Shown here piece by piece: positions 26,020 to 34,664 of a stretch of 43,181 nt of DNA (positions are counted from its first letter, which is position 1; each line of letters starts with the position of its first letter). The notes beneath the pieces were generated by a model, which had not been told where the DNA came from, searched no databases, and saw nothing but the letters and a program-made list of their open reading frames with translations. The stretch comes from Nitrospina sp. Lineage in GTDB: Bacteria > Nitrospinota > Nitrospinia > Nitrospinales > JACRGP01. Position numbers and translations under genes: made by a program. Where the stretch lies: the NCBI GenBank assembly GCA_024648695.1, contig JACAVV010000039.1, positions 1-43,181 of the forward strand, given 5' to 3'.

Positions 26020-27009
26020 TCACTTCCCTTCTTTAAATATCCTGATCAGTTCTTCCAGCGCTTCGGAGTCTCCCACCCGTTGGAGTTTTTCAACCTGCCG
26101 AACCAATTCATCCCGCGATTTAAAACGAAGTTCGATTTTTATTTCGTCATTTTCAAAATGCTCCGGCGTTTTAATCCGGGTTTTGGGATCCAGAGCCAAA
26201 CGATCCAGCACGCCATGAACCCGCGTCTTCAATTCAGACAAAACCGGGTAACGTTTGATGAACGCTGATTTTTGAATGCGCTGAAACTTTTCATGAGGGG
26301 ACAAATCTGTGGATTGGAGAATCAACGGTATGGGATCGCTTGCAAGAAGGTCCGAGACATGTACTCCATCCCGATGCGCTGTTTCATCGAACAGTTCCAC
26401 CAGTTCTCGCCATTTATTCACACCCGGACGCAAAACCGAGAACAGGTCTTCGCAGGCAGACTGACTGACGCTGTCCCATCGAGTGATGGTGTGATAAACC
26501 CTCAGGGGCACATTCATTTCGTGCAATAAGGTTGCGAGACCGACGGGCAAATGAGTTCCTTCCAGAAACATTTCCATCACTTTTTTACTTCGTTCCAACT
26601 GGAGCCATGACATATACTGTTGAAGAATCTCGCCGTCATTAATTCCGGCCGTTTTTAGTTTTCGGAGGATATATCCTTTTTCCACATCCGAGTATTGGCG
26701 ATGTGAAGCATTTTCCTGTAAATTGATACGCAGGCATTCGTCTTCCGGAACCGGGTCCAGGATGAAGGCAGGAATCTGCGTATTCCCCAGCCTTGTTGCC
26801 AGGCGGACCCGATGATGCCCGGAAACAATGTGGTATTGCCCGTCAAAGGGAAAAACGCGCACAGGATTAATGATTCCCACTTCCTCAATGGAACGATAGA
26901 GTTCGGGAGGCGGGGGACCCATGGAATAATCAGTTAAACGATTATCCAGGTCCAGACGGGAAAGTTTGATGTTTTCACAGGATGAAGGATTTGGAGAATC
27001 CGGGGCCAC
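26020..27009 (-). CDS. orphan ParB/Srx-domain protein
   Basis: A 329-residue protein. Residues ~15-110 form a ParB N-terminal domain: SIEEVGIINPVRVFPFDGQYHIVSGHHRVRLATRLG, followed by INLQENASHRQYSDVEKGYIL, corresponding to ParB boxes I-III. Canonical ParB has GERR at box II; here it is GHHR. The helical middle part (~110-230) could be a helix-turn-helix region, and the end is charged. There is no parA or obvious parS site nearby, so a chromosome-partition role is unlikely. A ParB-fold regulator or CTP-dependent switch is more plausible. The gene is divergent from the SUMF1 lipoprotein gene with a 55-bp gap. Confidence 0.7.
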   Translation of the reverse strand: MAPDSPNPSSCENIKLSRLDLDNRLTDYSMGPPPPELYRSIEEVGIINPVRVFPFDGQYHIVSGHHRVRLATRLGNTQIPAFILDPVPEDECLRINLQENASHRQYSDVEKGYILRKLKTAGINDGEILQQYMSWLQLERSKKVMEMFLEGTHLPVGLATLLHEMNVPLRVYHTITRWDSVSQSACEDLFSVLRPGVNKWRELVELFDETAHRDGVHVSDLLASDPIPLILQSTDLSPHEKFQRIQKSAFIKRYPVLSELKTRVHGVLDRLALDPKTRIKTPEHFENDEIKIELRFKSRDELVRQVEKLQRVGDSEALEELIRIFKEGK

Positions 27010-27064
27010 TAAACCGATTCCTAAACAAGGTTCATCAAAAGTTATATACCGACAAGGTTATATT

Positions 27065-27895
27065 ATGGATGGGTTTAAAATACTAGTCATTTTACTGTGG
27101 GCTCTCGGACTCAGCGCCTGTTTGGGAGAAACCCCGCCAGAGGGTATGGTGGTGGTTAAAGGCGGGTCGTTTCTCATGGGAACCAACGAAGTCGATTCCG
27201 GCAACCGGGCGCTGGCCCTGGGACTGTTAAAACCCTGGTATGCGGATGAATCCCCTCAACGGTCGGTCAACCTGCCCACTTTTTTTATAGACCGCTACGA
27301 AGTGACCAATCAGCGCTATTATATATTTGCCCATGCCACGGACCATTTTTACCCCAAGTACTGGGAAGGCCAAAAATATCGCAAGGGACGGGAGAATCAT
27401 CCGGTTACGCAAGTCAACTTTTACGACGCGGCGGCCTTTTGCGAGTGGGAGGGCAAACGGCTTCCTACAGAAGCGGAATGGGAAAAAGCGGCGCGCGGCA
27501 TCGATAATTACATCTATCCCTGGGGCAATGAATTCGATCCGACAGCGGCCAATGTCAGCCTGTCCCCCCGCAGGAAACGGGGTCGCGGATTGAAGGCGGT
27601 GGGCAGTTTTCCCAGCGGCGTCAGTTTCTTCGGAGTTTATGATTTGATAGGAAACGCCTGGGAATGGGTGTGGGATTACTACCATCCTTATCCAGGCAGT
27701 AAATACAAGCATCCCGACTATGACAGAAAGATGATTGTAGTACGTGGCATGTCGTATATGGGGGTCGGACATTTCGCAAAAAAAGATTATGAAGAAGTGG
27801 TGAAGCTGAAATCACGTGCTTCCTTTCGAGAAAAATTGAATCCGATATCCCGAAAGAATGATGTCGGGTTCCGTTGCGTGCGTGAACCCACCTGA
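27065..27895 (+). CDS. SUMF1-domain lipoprotein
   Basis: Starting at the ATG at 27065 gives a 276-residue lipoprotein: MDGFKILVILLWALG followed by the lipobox LSAC, so the mature protein begins at a lipidated Cys near residue 19. An in-frame start at 26966 would overlap the divergent ParB gene and bury the signal. The SUMF1/FGE-like domain shows VVVKGGSFLMGTNE, FIDRYEVTNQRYY, RLPTEAEWEKAARG, YPWGNEFDP, GVYDLIGNAWEWVWD and a terminal VGFRCV. The usual RGGSW motif reads RGMSY, and the FGE catalytic Cys pair is not seen. It is probably periplasmic or outer-membrane anchored, of unknown function, followed after 5 bases by the arsenate-reductase-like gene. Confidence 0.85.
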   Translation: MDGFKILVILLWALGLSACLGETPPEGMVVVKGGSFLMGTNEVDSGNRALALGLLKPWYADESPQRSVNLPTFFIDRYEVTNQRYYIFAHATDHFYPKYWEGQKYRKGRENHPVTQVNFYDAAAFCEWEGKRLPTEAEWEKAARGIDNYIYPWGNEFDPTAANVSLSPRRKRGRGLKAVGSFPSGVSFFGVYDLIGNAWEWVWDYYHPYPGSKYKHPDYDRKMIVVRGMSYMGVGHFAKKDYEEVVKLKSRASFREKLNPISRKNDVGFRCVREPT

Positions 27896-27900
27896 AAAAA

Positions 27901-28359
27901 ATGACTTCCAGTAAACCGAAAGAAAAACTGAAAATCCTGTTTCTCTGCACCGGCAACTCTTGCCGAAGCCAGATGGCGGAGGGTTGGGCCCGGCATTTAA
28001 AATCTGATCAGATCACGGCGTATTCAGCAGGCACTCATCCCCAGGGGCTCAATCCGATTGCGGTTCAAACGATGGCTGAAGAAGGTGTCGACATTTCCCA
28101 CCACACATCGAAAACACTCGATTCCTTAAGCTCCATTCAGTTTGATTACGTCATTACCGTTTGTGGTCATGCGGATGAAAACTGCCCATTATTTCCTGGC
28201 ACCACCCGCTTAATTCATCATGGATTCGACGATCCTCCCAAACTGGCCGAGACCGTATCTGAGGATACGGAAAAGAAAGCCATTTATCGTCGGGTTAGTT
28301 TGGAAATAAGAAATTACGTGGCTACCCTTCCGGAAAGTTTGAGCACTCCCGGAGTATAG
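27901..28359 (+). CDS. arsC: thioredoxin-coupled arsenate reductase / LMW phosphatase family
   Basis: A 152-residue protein with the low-molecular-weight phosphatase loop FLCTGNSCRSQMAEGWAR (Cys16, Arg22; the CX5R motif). It also has the redox cysteines of thioredoxin-type ArsC in VCGHADENC: Cys88 and Cys95, seven residues apart, the same spacing as Cys82/Cys89 in Staphylococcus ArsC. This Cys triad is expected to reduce arsenate to arsenite with thioredoxin. It begins five bases after the SUMF1 gene, so it is probably co-transcribed. No arsR, arsB or acr3 is nearby, so a role as an orphan arsenate reductase or protein phosphatase should both be kept open. Confidence 0.88.
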   Translation: MTSSKPKEKLKILFLCTGNSCRSQMAEGWARHLKSDQITAYSAGTHPQGLNPIAVQTMAEEGVDISHHTSKTLDSLSSIQFDYVITVCGHADENCPLFPGTTRLIHHGFDDPPKLAETVSEDTEKKAIYRRVSLEIRNYVATLPESLSTPGV

Positions 28360-28556
28360 TGTCCGGATTTGAGCTCAAATTAATTATGACAAAGCTTATG
28401 TAAAAATTTTTATAAACATTCCTTAAAACCCCTTTATCTCAAAAATATCAGAGGCTTTATAGCGAAATTTTCAAAATAGTTCATGCATATACCCGGATTT
28501 TTGTTTACAATGGAACCACCTAATCAATATAAAACCAAACAATTGAAGAGTCTTTT

Positions 28557-31553
28557 ATGCCCCTGTATTCAAAAACAGAACAAGGGGAAGGTCAAGCACC
28601 GGAGGAATCCACAAGCGGTCCATCGCAGGATCTTCAAATTGAGCCCAGTTCACCTGAATTTTGGAAAATAGATGGCCAATCCACTGCTCCGGATTCAGAT
28701 CCTACCCGTCGGCGAAACTGGGGGCGTCGTACCTTTGATAAAATCAAGCCAATCCTTGATAAAGTCGTAAAAGTCCTTTCGTCAAATTCTATCAACGAAG
28801 CTTTCTTTAATGTTACCGAAGACATTCAAGGATTATTGGAGTGTGAATCTGTCCATATTTATTCAGTAGATCGCGAAAACAACCAGTTGTATTCCCGGAA
28901 TTTCGTTTCCGATACGGTTGAGGAAATTCGATGGGAGGTCAGCAAGGACAATTTACCTGGATATGTTGCCTTTACCAAAGAACCGCTTTTAATTGCGGAT
29001 GTTCATGACTCCGATGAAATGGCAAAATTTCCAGGTTTAAGTTATGACTCCAGTTGGGACGACAAGTTGAAACAGGCCACCCGTTCTTCAATGGTCGTTC
29101 CCATTGCCCAAAAGGGCGTCCTTGTCGGTATCCTGCAAGTATCCAACAAAACCAATCAAAAATCCTTTACAGACCAGGAACTGGAACTTGTCGAAGAGAT
29201 GGCCCGAAAGATGGGCTCGGTTCTGGAAAAACTGGAACAGGAGGGATCCGAAGAACAAATTCGGGAAATCGCCGTCCTCATTCACCGGTCCAGCGCCATG
29301 CAGGAAATCCTGGCGGATATCCAAGAACCCATATTGAAATTGTTCAATAATCATTTCCTTACCTTATATGCCCTGGACACTTCAAAGAATGAATTGTATT
29401 CCAAGGTAAAAGACCATACGGCAAATTTTGAAATCCGCGCTCCGCTTTCAACGGAAAGCTTATGTGGCTGGGTCGCTATGGAAAAGCGGATGATCAATAT
29501 TAAGGATGTTTATGAAGACGAGCAGTTGAAGCAATACCATCCCGATCTATTGTTCGATAAGTCCTGGGACCAGAAATCCGGCTTGAAAACCATATCCATG
29601 CTGGCCTGCCCTTTGATTTATGAAAGCAAGGTCTATGGGGTTCTGCAATTGATCAACAAGAAAAACAAGGATGGTTTTAACGAAAAAGACGAAAAACACA
29701 TCGTAGCTATTGCGGAATTGCTGGCAATTGCCATGCACAACCAAAAAAAGTTTGCCCAGGCGAAACCAAGCAAGTTCAGCAAATTATTAAATGACGATGT
29801 TATATCTATGGATGAACTCAATGGCGCCATCCTGAAAGCACGTAACCATAAAATCAATATCGAGCATATTCTGCTGGACGAGTTGAAGGTAACTCGTGAA
29901 CAATTGGGAAAATCCTGTGAAGAGTTTTATAAAGTTCCCTACGTCGGTTTTGATCATACCGTTCTTTTACCCAAAGACTGTTTTGCCGGATTGAACAAAA
30001 ATTTTCTGATTAAAAACCATTGGGTCCCCATAGAGCGTAACGAAAACAAAATTGTGGTATTGACCGATAATCCCACGAACCATGAAAAACTGCAAAACAT
30101 CAAGCAAATCTTCCCCAAAAAAGAGGTGGAGTTCCGTATTGGACTGCGAGCAGATATTATCGATTACATCACCTCCTCTGATATGGGGCTGGGAGGTTCA
30201 ACACCAGCGACAGAAAGTTCCAGTGAAAGCCAGGATGATGTTGAACCGCCTCAGGAAGCGGTGGAATCTTTATTGACGGCTCTTAAACAAGAACAAGAAG
30301 AGGGAATGACGGCGGTTGAGGAAGATGACGATACAAGTAGTGCTATTAGCGACAGCGACAGCACAATCGTACGATTGGTGAATAAAATCATCATGGACGC
30401 CTACGACAGCGGAGTTTCAGACATCCACATAGAACCGGGTCTGGGAAAGGGCAATATGCTGGTCCGGTTCCGCAAAGACGGTGAATGCGATTTGTATCAG
30501 GAAGTTCCCAATATGTACAAGCGGGCGTTTATTTCCCGAATCAAGATCATTTCCAAACTGGATATTGCCGAAAAGCGTTTACCCCAGGATGGTAAAATCA
30601 AGATGAAATACGGCAAAAAGGAAATCGAGTTGAGAGTCGCCACCTGCCCAACCGTCGGGGGCAACGAAGATGTGGTCATGAGAATCCTGGCCGCAAGCAA
30701 ACCGATCCCTTTGGATAACATGAACTTCGCACCCCGCAACCTGGAGCTTTTAAAAAAGCAAATTGTCAAACCTTACGGATTTATTCTGGTGGTGGGTCCA
30801 ACCGGTTCCGGTAAAACGACGACCTTGCATTCTGCCTTGTCTTATATCAACACGCCAAAAAAGAAAATCTGGACGGCGGAGGATCCCGTGGAAATCACCC
30901 AGTTCGGGTTGCGGCAGGTACAAATGCACGCCAAAATCGGCCTGGACTTTGCCCGCGCCATGCGCTCGTTCCTGCGTGGCGACCCGGATGTGATCATGGT
31001 CGGTGAAATGCGCGACCAGGAAACCTGCGCGATCGGATTGGAAGCGTCCCTGACGGGTCATCTGGTTTTCAGTACCTTGCACACGAATTCAGCGCCGGAA
31101 ACCATTACACGCCTCCTCGATATGGGGATGAACCCGATCAACTTTGCGGACGCACTCCTTTTAATTGTCGCGCAACGTCTGGTCAAAACCCTTTGCAAAA
31201 ACTGCAAGGAGGATTATCATCCGGACAAGACGGAATACGACCAACTGGTTGAGGAGTATGGACCGGAAGAGTTCGCCCGATTAAATATTCCCTACACGGA
31301 CGACCTGATGCTCAAAAAACCGGTGGGATGCGACAAGTGCAATCAGTCGGGTTACGCAGGCCGGACGGGTTTGCATGAACTCCTTGAGGGAACAGCAGAT
31401 ATCAAACGCATGATCATGCAAAAACAACTGGTCGAAGTTTTGCGGAATCAGGCAGTCAAGGACGGTATGACCACTCTGAAGCAAGACGGCATTCTAAAAA
31501 TATTCACTGGTTACTGCGACCTGAAACAAGTCATGACCGTAGCCATCACTTGA
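28557..31553 (+). CDS. GAF-GAF-PilB/GspE-type secretion/pilus ATPase
   Basis: A 998-residue protein. Two GAF domains lie at about 60-220 and 235-395, each with a typical GAF end (GILQVSNKTNQKSFTDQELELVEE; GVLQLINKKNKDGFNEKDE). Next is a T2SSE-N/MshE-N-like domain at ~408-545, then an acidic linker (~545-600). The GspE/PilB ATPase at ~602-998 has Walker A GPTGSGKTTTLHSAL near 746, MVGEMRDQETCAIGLEA (Walker B region), the His box TGHLVFSTLHTNSA, and a C4 zinc motif (CKNC ... CDKC). It should power type IV pilus extension or type II secretion, with the GAF domains sensing a ligand. The start at 28557 has only a weak GAAGAG site. No pil or gsp partners are next to it. Confidence 0.93.
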   Translation: MPLYSKTEQGEGQAPEESTSGPSQDLQIEPSSPEFWKIDGQSTAPDSDPTRRRNWGRRTFDKIKPILDKVVKVLSSNSINEAFFNVTEDIQGLLECESVHIYSVDRENNQLYSRNFVSDTVEEIRWEVSKDNLPGYVAFTKEPLLIADVHDSDEMAKFPGLSYDSSWDDKLKQATRSSMVVPIAQKGVLVGILQVSNKTNQKSFTDQELELVEEMARKMGSVLEKLEQEGSEEQIREIAVLIHRSSAMQEILADIQEPILKLFNNHFLTLYALDTSKNELYSKVKDHTANFEIRAPLSTESLCGWVAMEKRMINIKDVYEDEQLKQYHPDLLFDKSWDQKSGLKTISMLACPLIYESKVYGVLQLINKKNKDGFNEKDEKHIVAIAELLAIAMHNQKKFAQAKPSKFSKLLNDDVISMDELNGAILKARNHKINIEHILLDELKVTREQLGKSCEEFYKVPYVGFDHTVLLPKDCFAGLNKNFLIKNHWVPIERNENKIVVLTDNPTNHEKLQNIKQIFPKKEVEFRIGLRADIIDYITSSDMGLGGSTPATESSSESQDDVEPPQEAVESLLTALKQEQEEGMTAVEEDDDTSSAISDSDSTIVRLVNKIIMDAYDSGVSDIHIEPGLGKGNMLVRFRKDGECDLYQEVPNMYKRAFISRIKIISKLDIAEKRLPQDGKIKMKYGKKEIELRVATCPTVGGNEDVVMRILAASKPIPLDNMNFAPRNLELLKKQIVKPYGFILVVGPTGSGKTTTLHSALSYINTPKKKIWTAEDPVEITQFGLRQVQMHAKIGLDFARAMRSFLRGDPDVIMVGEMRDQETCAIGLEASLTGHLVFSTLHTNSAPETITRLLDMGMNPINFADALLLIVAQRLVKTLCKNCKEDYHPDKTEYDQLVEEYGPEEFARLNIPYTDDLMLKKPVGCDKCNQSGYAGRTGLHELLEGTADIKRMIMQKQLVEVLRNQAVKDGMTTLKQDGILKIFTGYCDLKQVMTVAIT

Positions 31554-31568
31554 CTGGCCCAGGGCCAG
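31554..31568. repeat. short perfect inverted repeat after the PilB-like gene
   Basis: CTGGCCCAGGGCCAG begins directly after the stop codon of the ATPase gene (6-bp arms, 3-base centre). There is no T-run, so it is not a clear intrinsic terminator. Confidence 0.3.
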
Positions 31569-31715
31569 GAGGAGTACCGGCCTCAATAGTTGATCGTTTG
31601 CTCCATTCCACCGGCCGGGAATTACATATTCATTCCCTTTTAAAGAGTGCGGATGGACTGGCTTCGTTCATGCCCCGCGGTCAGCCTTCCCCCCGACTAT
31701 AATTCCTGCCACCGA

Positions 31716-32195
31716 TTAATGATGGTGGCCGTCCCCATCATGTGAATGACCATGAGTTTTTTCTTCCTCGGTAGCCTCTCTTACGTTTAAAACCTCTATG
31801 GAAAAACTGAGGACTTGTCCGGCGAGCGGATGGTTACCGTCCACTTTGACATCCTCGCCCTCGATTTCAATAACCGTAAAAACCTGATGTTTGTCGCCAC
31901 TGTTTGCCTCAAACTGCTGGCCCGGCTTGATTTCCATATCGGGGGGAAACTGGGATCTCGATAATTTTAACCGCAATTCGGGATTCACATCGCCATACGC
32001 ATTTTCGGGTTGTATGACAACATCCTTTTTGTCCCCAACAGACAAGCCTTCGAGTTCGGTCTCCAGTCCCGGAATGATCTGCTTGTATCCATGTAGATAC
32101 GATAAGGGACTAGTAGCATCCGCGCGGTCCAATTCTTCGCCCTGAGCGTTTTTTAATACGTAACCGAGAGACACCACAAAATCTTTTGTAATCAT
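31716..32195 (-). CDS. slyD: FKBP-type peptidyl-prolyl isomerase, SlyD-like
   Basis: A 159-residue cytoplasmic prolyl isomerase/chaperone. The N-terminal FKBP half (VSLGYVLKNAQGEELDRAD, then PLSYLHGYKQIIPGLETELEGLSVGDKKDVVI) is followed by PENAYGD and the insert-in-flap region. The isomerase closes with VKVDGNHPLAGQVLSFSIEVL, the hallmark of SlyD. The C-terminus ends with a His-rich tail (HGHSHDGDGHHH) that in SlyD binds Ni and other metals. There is no signal peptide, and a GGAG site precedes the ATG. It is convergent with the ATPase gene. Confidence 0.92.
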   Translation of the reverse strand: MITKDFVVSLGYVLKNAQGEELDRADATSPLSYLHGYKQIIPGLETELEGLSVGDKKDVVIQPENAYGDVNPELRLKLSRSQFPPDMEIKPGQQFEANSGDKHQVFTVIEIEGEDVKVDGNHPLAGQVLSFSIEVLNVREATEEEKTHGHSHDGDGHHH

Positions 32196-32539
32196 TTCAA
32201 ATTTTCTCCATGAACAGGTTTAAAATTTCATATATAAAAATTGTCCTCCCGGTTCAAAAACAGGGTTCATGGATCATTGGTTGACCATCCACTGGGCTGA
32301 TATCAAGCCAGGGTTAGACAGTTTAATAGAATTTATTTCAGAGGTCATTCCGTTGAAGGCAGGTTTTGACGTCCGCGTATTTACGTGCCCACAGTAACCT
32401 TTTTTATAAAAAAGGTAAATACCCGGCCACAAAAAGAGAAGTAATATTGGATTTTTTGACTCGGCAGAAAGAGACCTTTACGATTTCTTGCCGCTACCTG
32501 ACATTCGCGAAATAATAGGGCTGGCATTTAATGGAAGGA
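32196..32539. other. 344-bp intergenic region with a 20-bp palindrome
   Basis: No gene is supported between slyD and the cold-shock gene. It contains the perfect palindrome ACCTTTTTTATAAAAAAGGT at 32397-32416. The slyD promoter is expected here on the minus strand but is not recognisable by eye. Cold-shock genes also often have structured leaders, but the palindrome lies downstream of that gene. Confidence 0.35.
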
Positions 32540-32746
32540 CTATTTATGTTTCTTGACGACACTGGAGGCCACAGGACCTTTAATCGTATCCTGGACATCA
32601 AACTCGACCTCTTGTCCCACCTCCAGAGTTTTAAAACCCTTTTCCTGGATGGCGGAATAGTGCACAAAGATGTTTTGTCCGGCTTCCGATTCAATGAACC
32701 CGTAGCCTTTTTTTTCACTAAACCACTTAACCTTTCCCACCGTCAT
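32540..32746 (-). CDS. cold-shock-domain protein (CspA family)
   Basis: A 68-residue single-domain nucleic-acid chaperone. I start it at the ATG at 32746 (MTVGKVKWFSEKKGYGFIE) because GGAG lies 7 bases upstream and the family begins there; the frame stays open for 12 more codons upstream. RNP1 (KGYGFIE) and RNP2 (NIFVHYSAI) are both present with conservative changes from the KGFGFI/VFVHFS consensus. The end (GPVASSVVKKHK) is normal. It binds single-stranded RNA or DNA and may be cold-inducible or constitutive. The gene lies 73 bases downstream of fumC on the same strand. Confidence 0.93.
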   Translation of the reverse strand: MTVGKVKWFSEKKGYGFIESEAGQNIFVHYSAIQEKGFKTLEVGQEVEFDVQDTIKGPVASSVVKKHK

Positions 32747-32819
32747 CCAGGGTCTCCGTTCAAAGCAAAAAGAGTATCGCAAGTCAGCGACCGCGAGCGA
32801 AGCGAATTATCGCCTCCAG

Positions 32820-34208
32820 CTATTTAGGCCCTGTCATATTCTTCGGTTGCACTTTTTCGTCGAACTCTTCAGCCGTCAGAAGATTCAGCGCTACCGCCGC
32901 TTCTTTCAGCGTTGAGTTATCCTCAAAAGCCTTCTTGGCAACCTTCGCCGCGTTATCGTATCCAATGTGCGGATTGAGCGCGGTAACCAGCATCAACGAA
33001 TTTTTAAGATGCGCTTCTATCTGTTGCCGGTTCGGCTGAATACCCACCACACAATGCTCGGTAAAAGACCGCGAAGAATCTGCGATGAGTCGAATCGATT
33101 GCAACAAGTTGTAAATCATCACCGGCTTGAACACATTCAGTTCAAAATGACCCGAAGAACCGCCGACATTCACTGCCGTGTCGTTGCCAATCACCTGCGC
33201 CGCCACCATCGTCATTGCCTCCGACTGCGTCGGATTGACCTTACCCGGCATGATGGAACTCCCCGGCTCATTGGCAGGCAGAATGATTTCACCCAAACCA
33301 CAACGCGGTCCCGATCCCAGCCAGCGGATATCGTTAGCGATTTTCATCAGCGAGCAGGCGATGGTTTTCATCACGCCACTGGCCTCGACAATGGCATCGT
33401 GAGCCGCTAAGGATTCGAACTTGTTCGGCGCCGTCACGAAAGGCCGACCCGTTTCCCTGGCGATAGTTTCCGCCACTTTGACGGGAAAGTCACGATGCGA
33501 GTTCAATCCCGTACCCACAGCCGTGCCCCCAAGCGCTATCTGGTAGAGTCGCGGAAGGCAACTTTGAACACGATCCAGAGCATAATCCAACTGCGTCGTG
33601 TAGCCACTGAACTCCTGGCCCAGCGTGAGCGGAGTCGCATCCATCAAATGCGTCCGGCCAATTTTGATGATGTCGTTAAACTCTTCCGTCTTCTTTTTGA
33701 ACGCGTCGCGCAAACCCGTAAGTGCCGGAATCAAACGGTCATGAATCTGTTCAACCGCGGCAATATGCATTGCCGTGGGGAACGTGTCGTTGGACGATTG
33801 CCCCTTGTTCACATCATCGTTCGGGTGAACCGGGTCCTTGCTACCCAGTTTGCCGCCGGCAATTTCGATAGCACGATTCGAAATCACCTCATTGCTGTTC
33901 ATGTTGGACTGCGTACCACTTCCGGTCTGCCAGACACGGAGAGGGAAATGCGAATCCAGTTTACCGGAGATCACTTCATCCGCCGCCTTGCAGATGAGGT
34001 CTTTTTTCTCATTGGAGAGCAAGCCCAGTTCGGCATTGACCATGGCAGAAGCCTTTTTCAGAATTCCCATACCGCGAATGATTTCCCGAGGCATGGTTTC
34101 CCAGCCGATATCAAAATGAATCAGCGACCGGGCGGTTTGCGCGCCATAATAACTGTTTTCAGGAACGTCAATCTCCCCCATGCTGTCGGTTTCTTTACGG
34201 TATGCCAT
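32820..34208 (-). CDS. fumC: class II fumarate hydratase
   Basis: A 462-residue fumarase C of normal length that interconverts fumarate and malate in the TCA cycle without an iron-sulfur cluster. Signatures are [26 protein letters not shown], the [19 protein letters not shown] substrate loop near 100, [20 protein letters not shown] near 187, and the mobile catalytic loop [16 protein letters not shown] near 315. A strong GGGAG ribosome site precedes the ATG at 34208. It stands alone, divergent from the fatty-acid cluster, with the cold-shock gene downstream. FumC is distinguished from aspartase by overall text, but I cannot rule out aspartase-like activity absolutely. Confidence 0.93.
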   Translation of the reverse strand: MAYRKETDSMGEIDVPENSYYGAQTARSLIHFDIGWETMPREIIRGMGILKKASAMVNAELGLLSNEKKDLICKAADEVISGKLDSHFPLRVWQTGSGTQSNMNSNEVISNRAIEIAGGKLGSKDPVHPNDDVNKGQSSNDTFPTAMHIAAVEQIHDRLIPALTGLRDAFKKKTEEFNDIIKIGRTHLMDATPLTLGQEFSGYTTQLDYALDRVQSCLPRLYQIALGGTAVGTGLNSHRDFPVKVAETIARETGRPFVTAPNKFESLAAHDAIVEASGVMKTIACSLMKIANDIRWLGSGPRCGLGEIILPANEPGSSIMPGKVNPTQSEAMTMVAAQVIGNDTAVNVGGSSGHFELNVFKPVMIYNLLQSIRLIADSSRSFTEHCVVGIQPNRQQIEAHLKNSLMLVTALNPHIGYDNAAKVAKKAFEDNSTLKEAAVALNLLTAEEFDEKVQPKNMTGPK

Positions 34209-34664
34209 GAACTCTTTCTCCCACCTCGATAAAATTATTAATATATTTCATTATTTTCTTAGCACTTACCAGAGAACCGATAAACAGCTTTTTAAAGAAA
34301 AAGCGATTCGGGAGTCATTAAAATAAGTTTCGTTACATACCAAACCGCCCCGAAACCAAGGTTCTTGGCTGGCATTGAAAATGAAATACATATTTCCTAA
34401 GATTGGCTAAGTTTATTTTCTATCCATTATAAATGCAATATATTTTAAACTAGAGTTTTGCTCTAATTTCCCAAGTTGGCCGCCCGGTTTGGGGTTTATT
34501 TTTTTTGGAATATATGCTAGATTAACAACTTTTCCAAACAGTGTATCCTCTTAGCCCCGAATTTGAATTTAAATACGGAGTGTGAACGTCTTTATACAGT
34601 TTCCGATCTCCCCGCCTGAAGGGTCGAGTTTGGTATTGATCCAATATCCGCTAAATGATTATCA
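34209..34664. promoter_or_regulatory. 456-bp AT-rich divergent promoter region
   Basis: No gene is supported. This AT-rich stretch separates divergent fumC and the ketosynthase gene and should carry both promoters. TATGCTAGATT near 34513-34523 resembles an extended -10 on the plus strand, but no clear -35 accompanies it and it lies ~140 bases before the start. This would leave a long leader, in which I see no known riboswitch. Confidence 0.3.

Noticed and set aside
26020-27009. Plasmid or chromosome partition locus
   Set aside because: No parA, origin features or repeated parS-like sites are seen; the neighbours are ordinary chromosomal genes.
26966-27064. Upstream start for the SUMF1 lipoprotein
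   Set aside because: It would overlap the divergent ParB gene and displace the lipoprotein signal that begins at 27065.
28357-28366. TAGTGTCCGG, the same 10-mer as the IS end at 43061
   Set aside because: The following bases do not match the IS leader and no transposase is near; chance similarity is likely.
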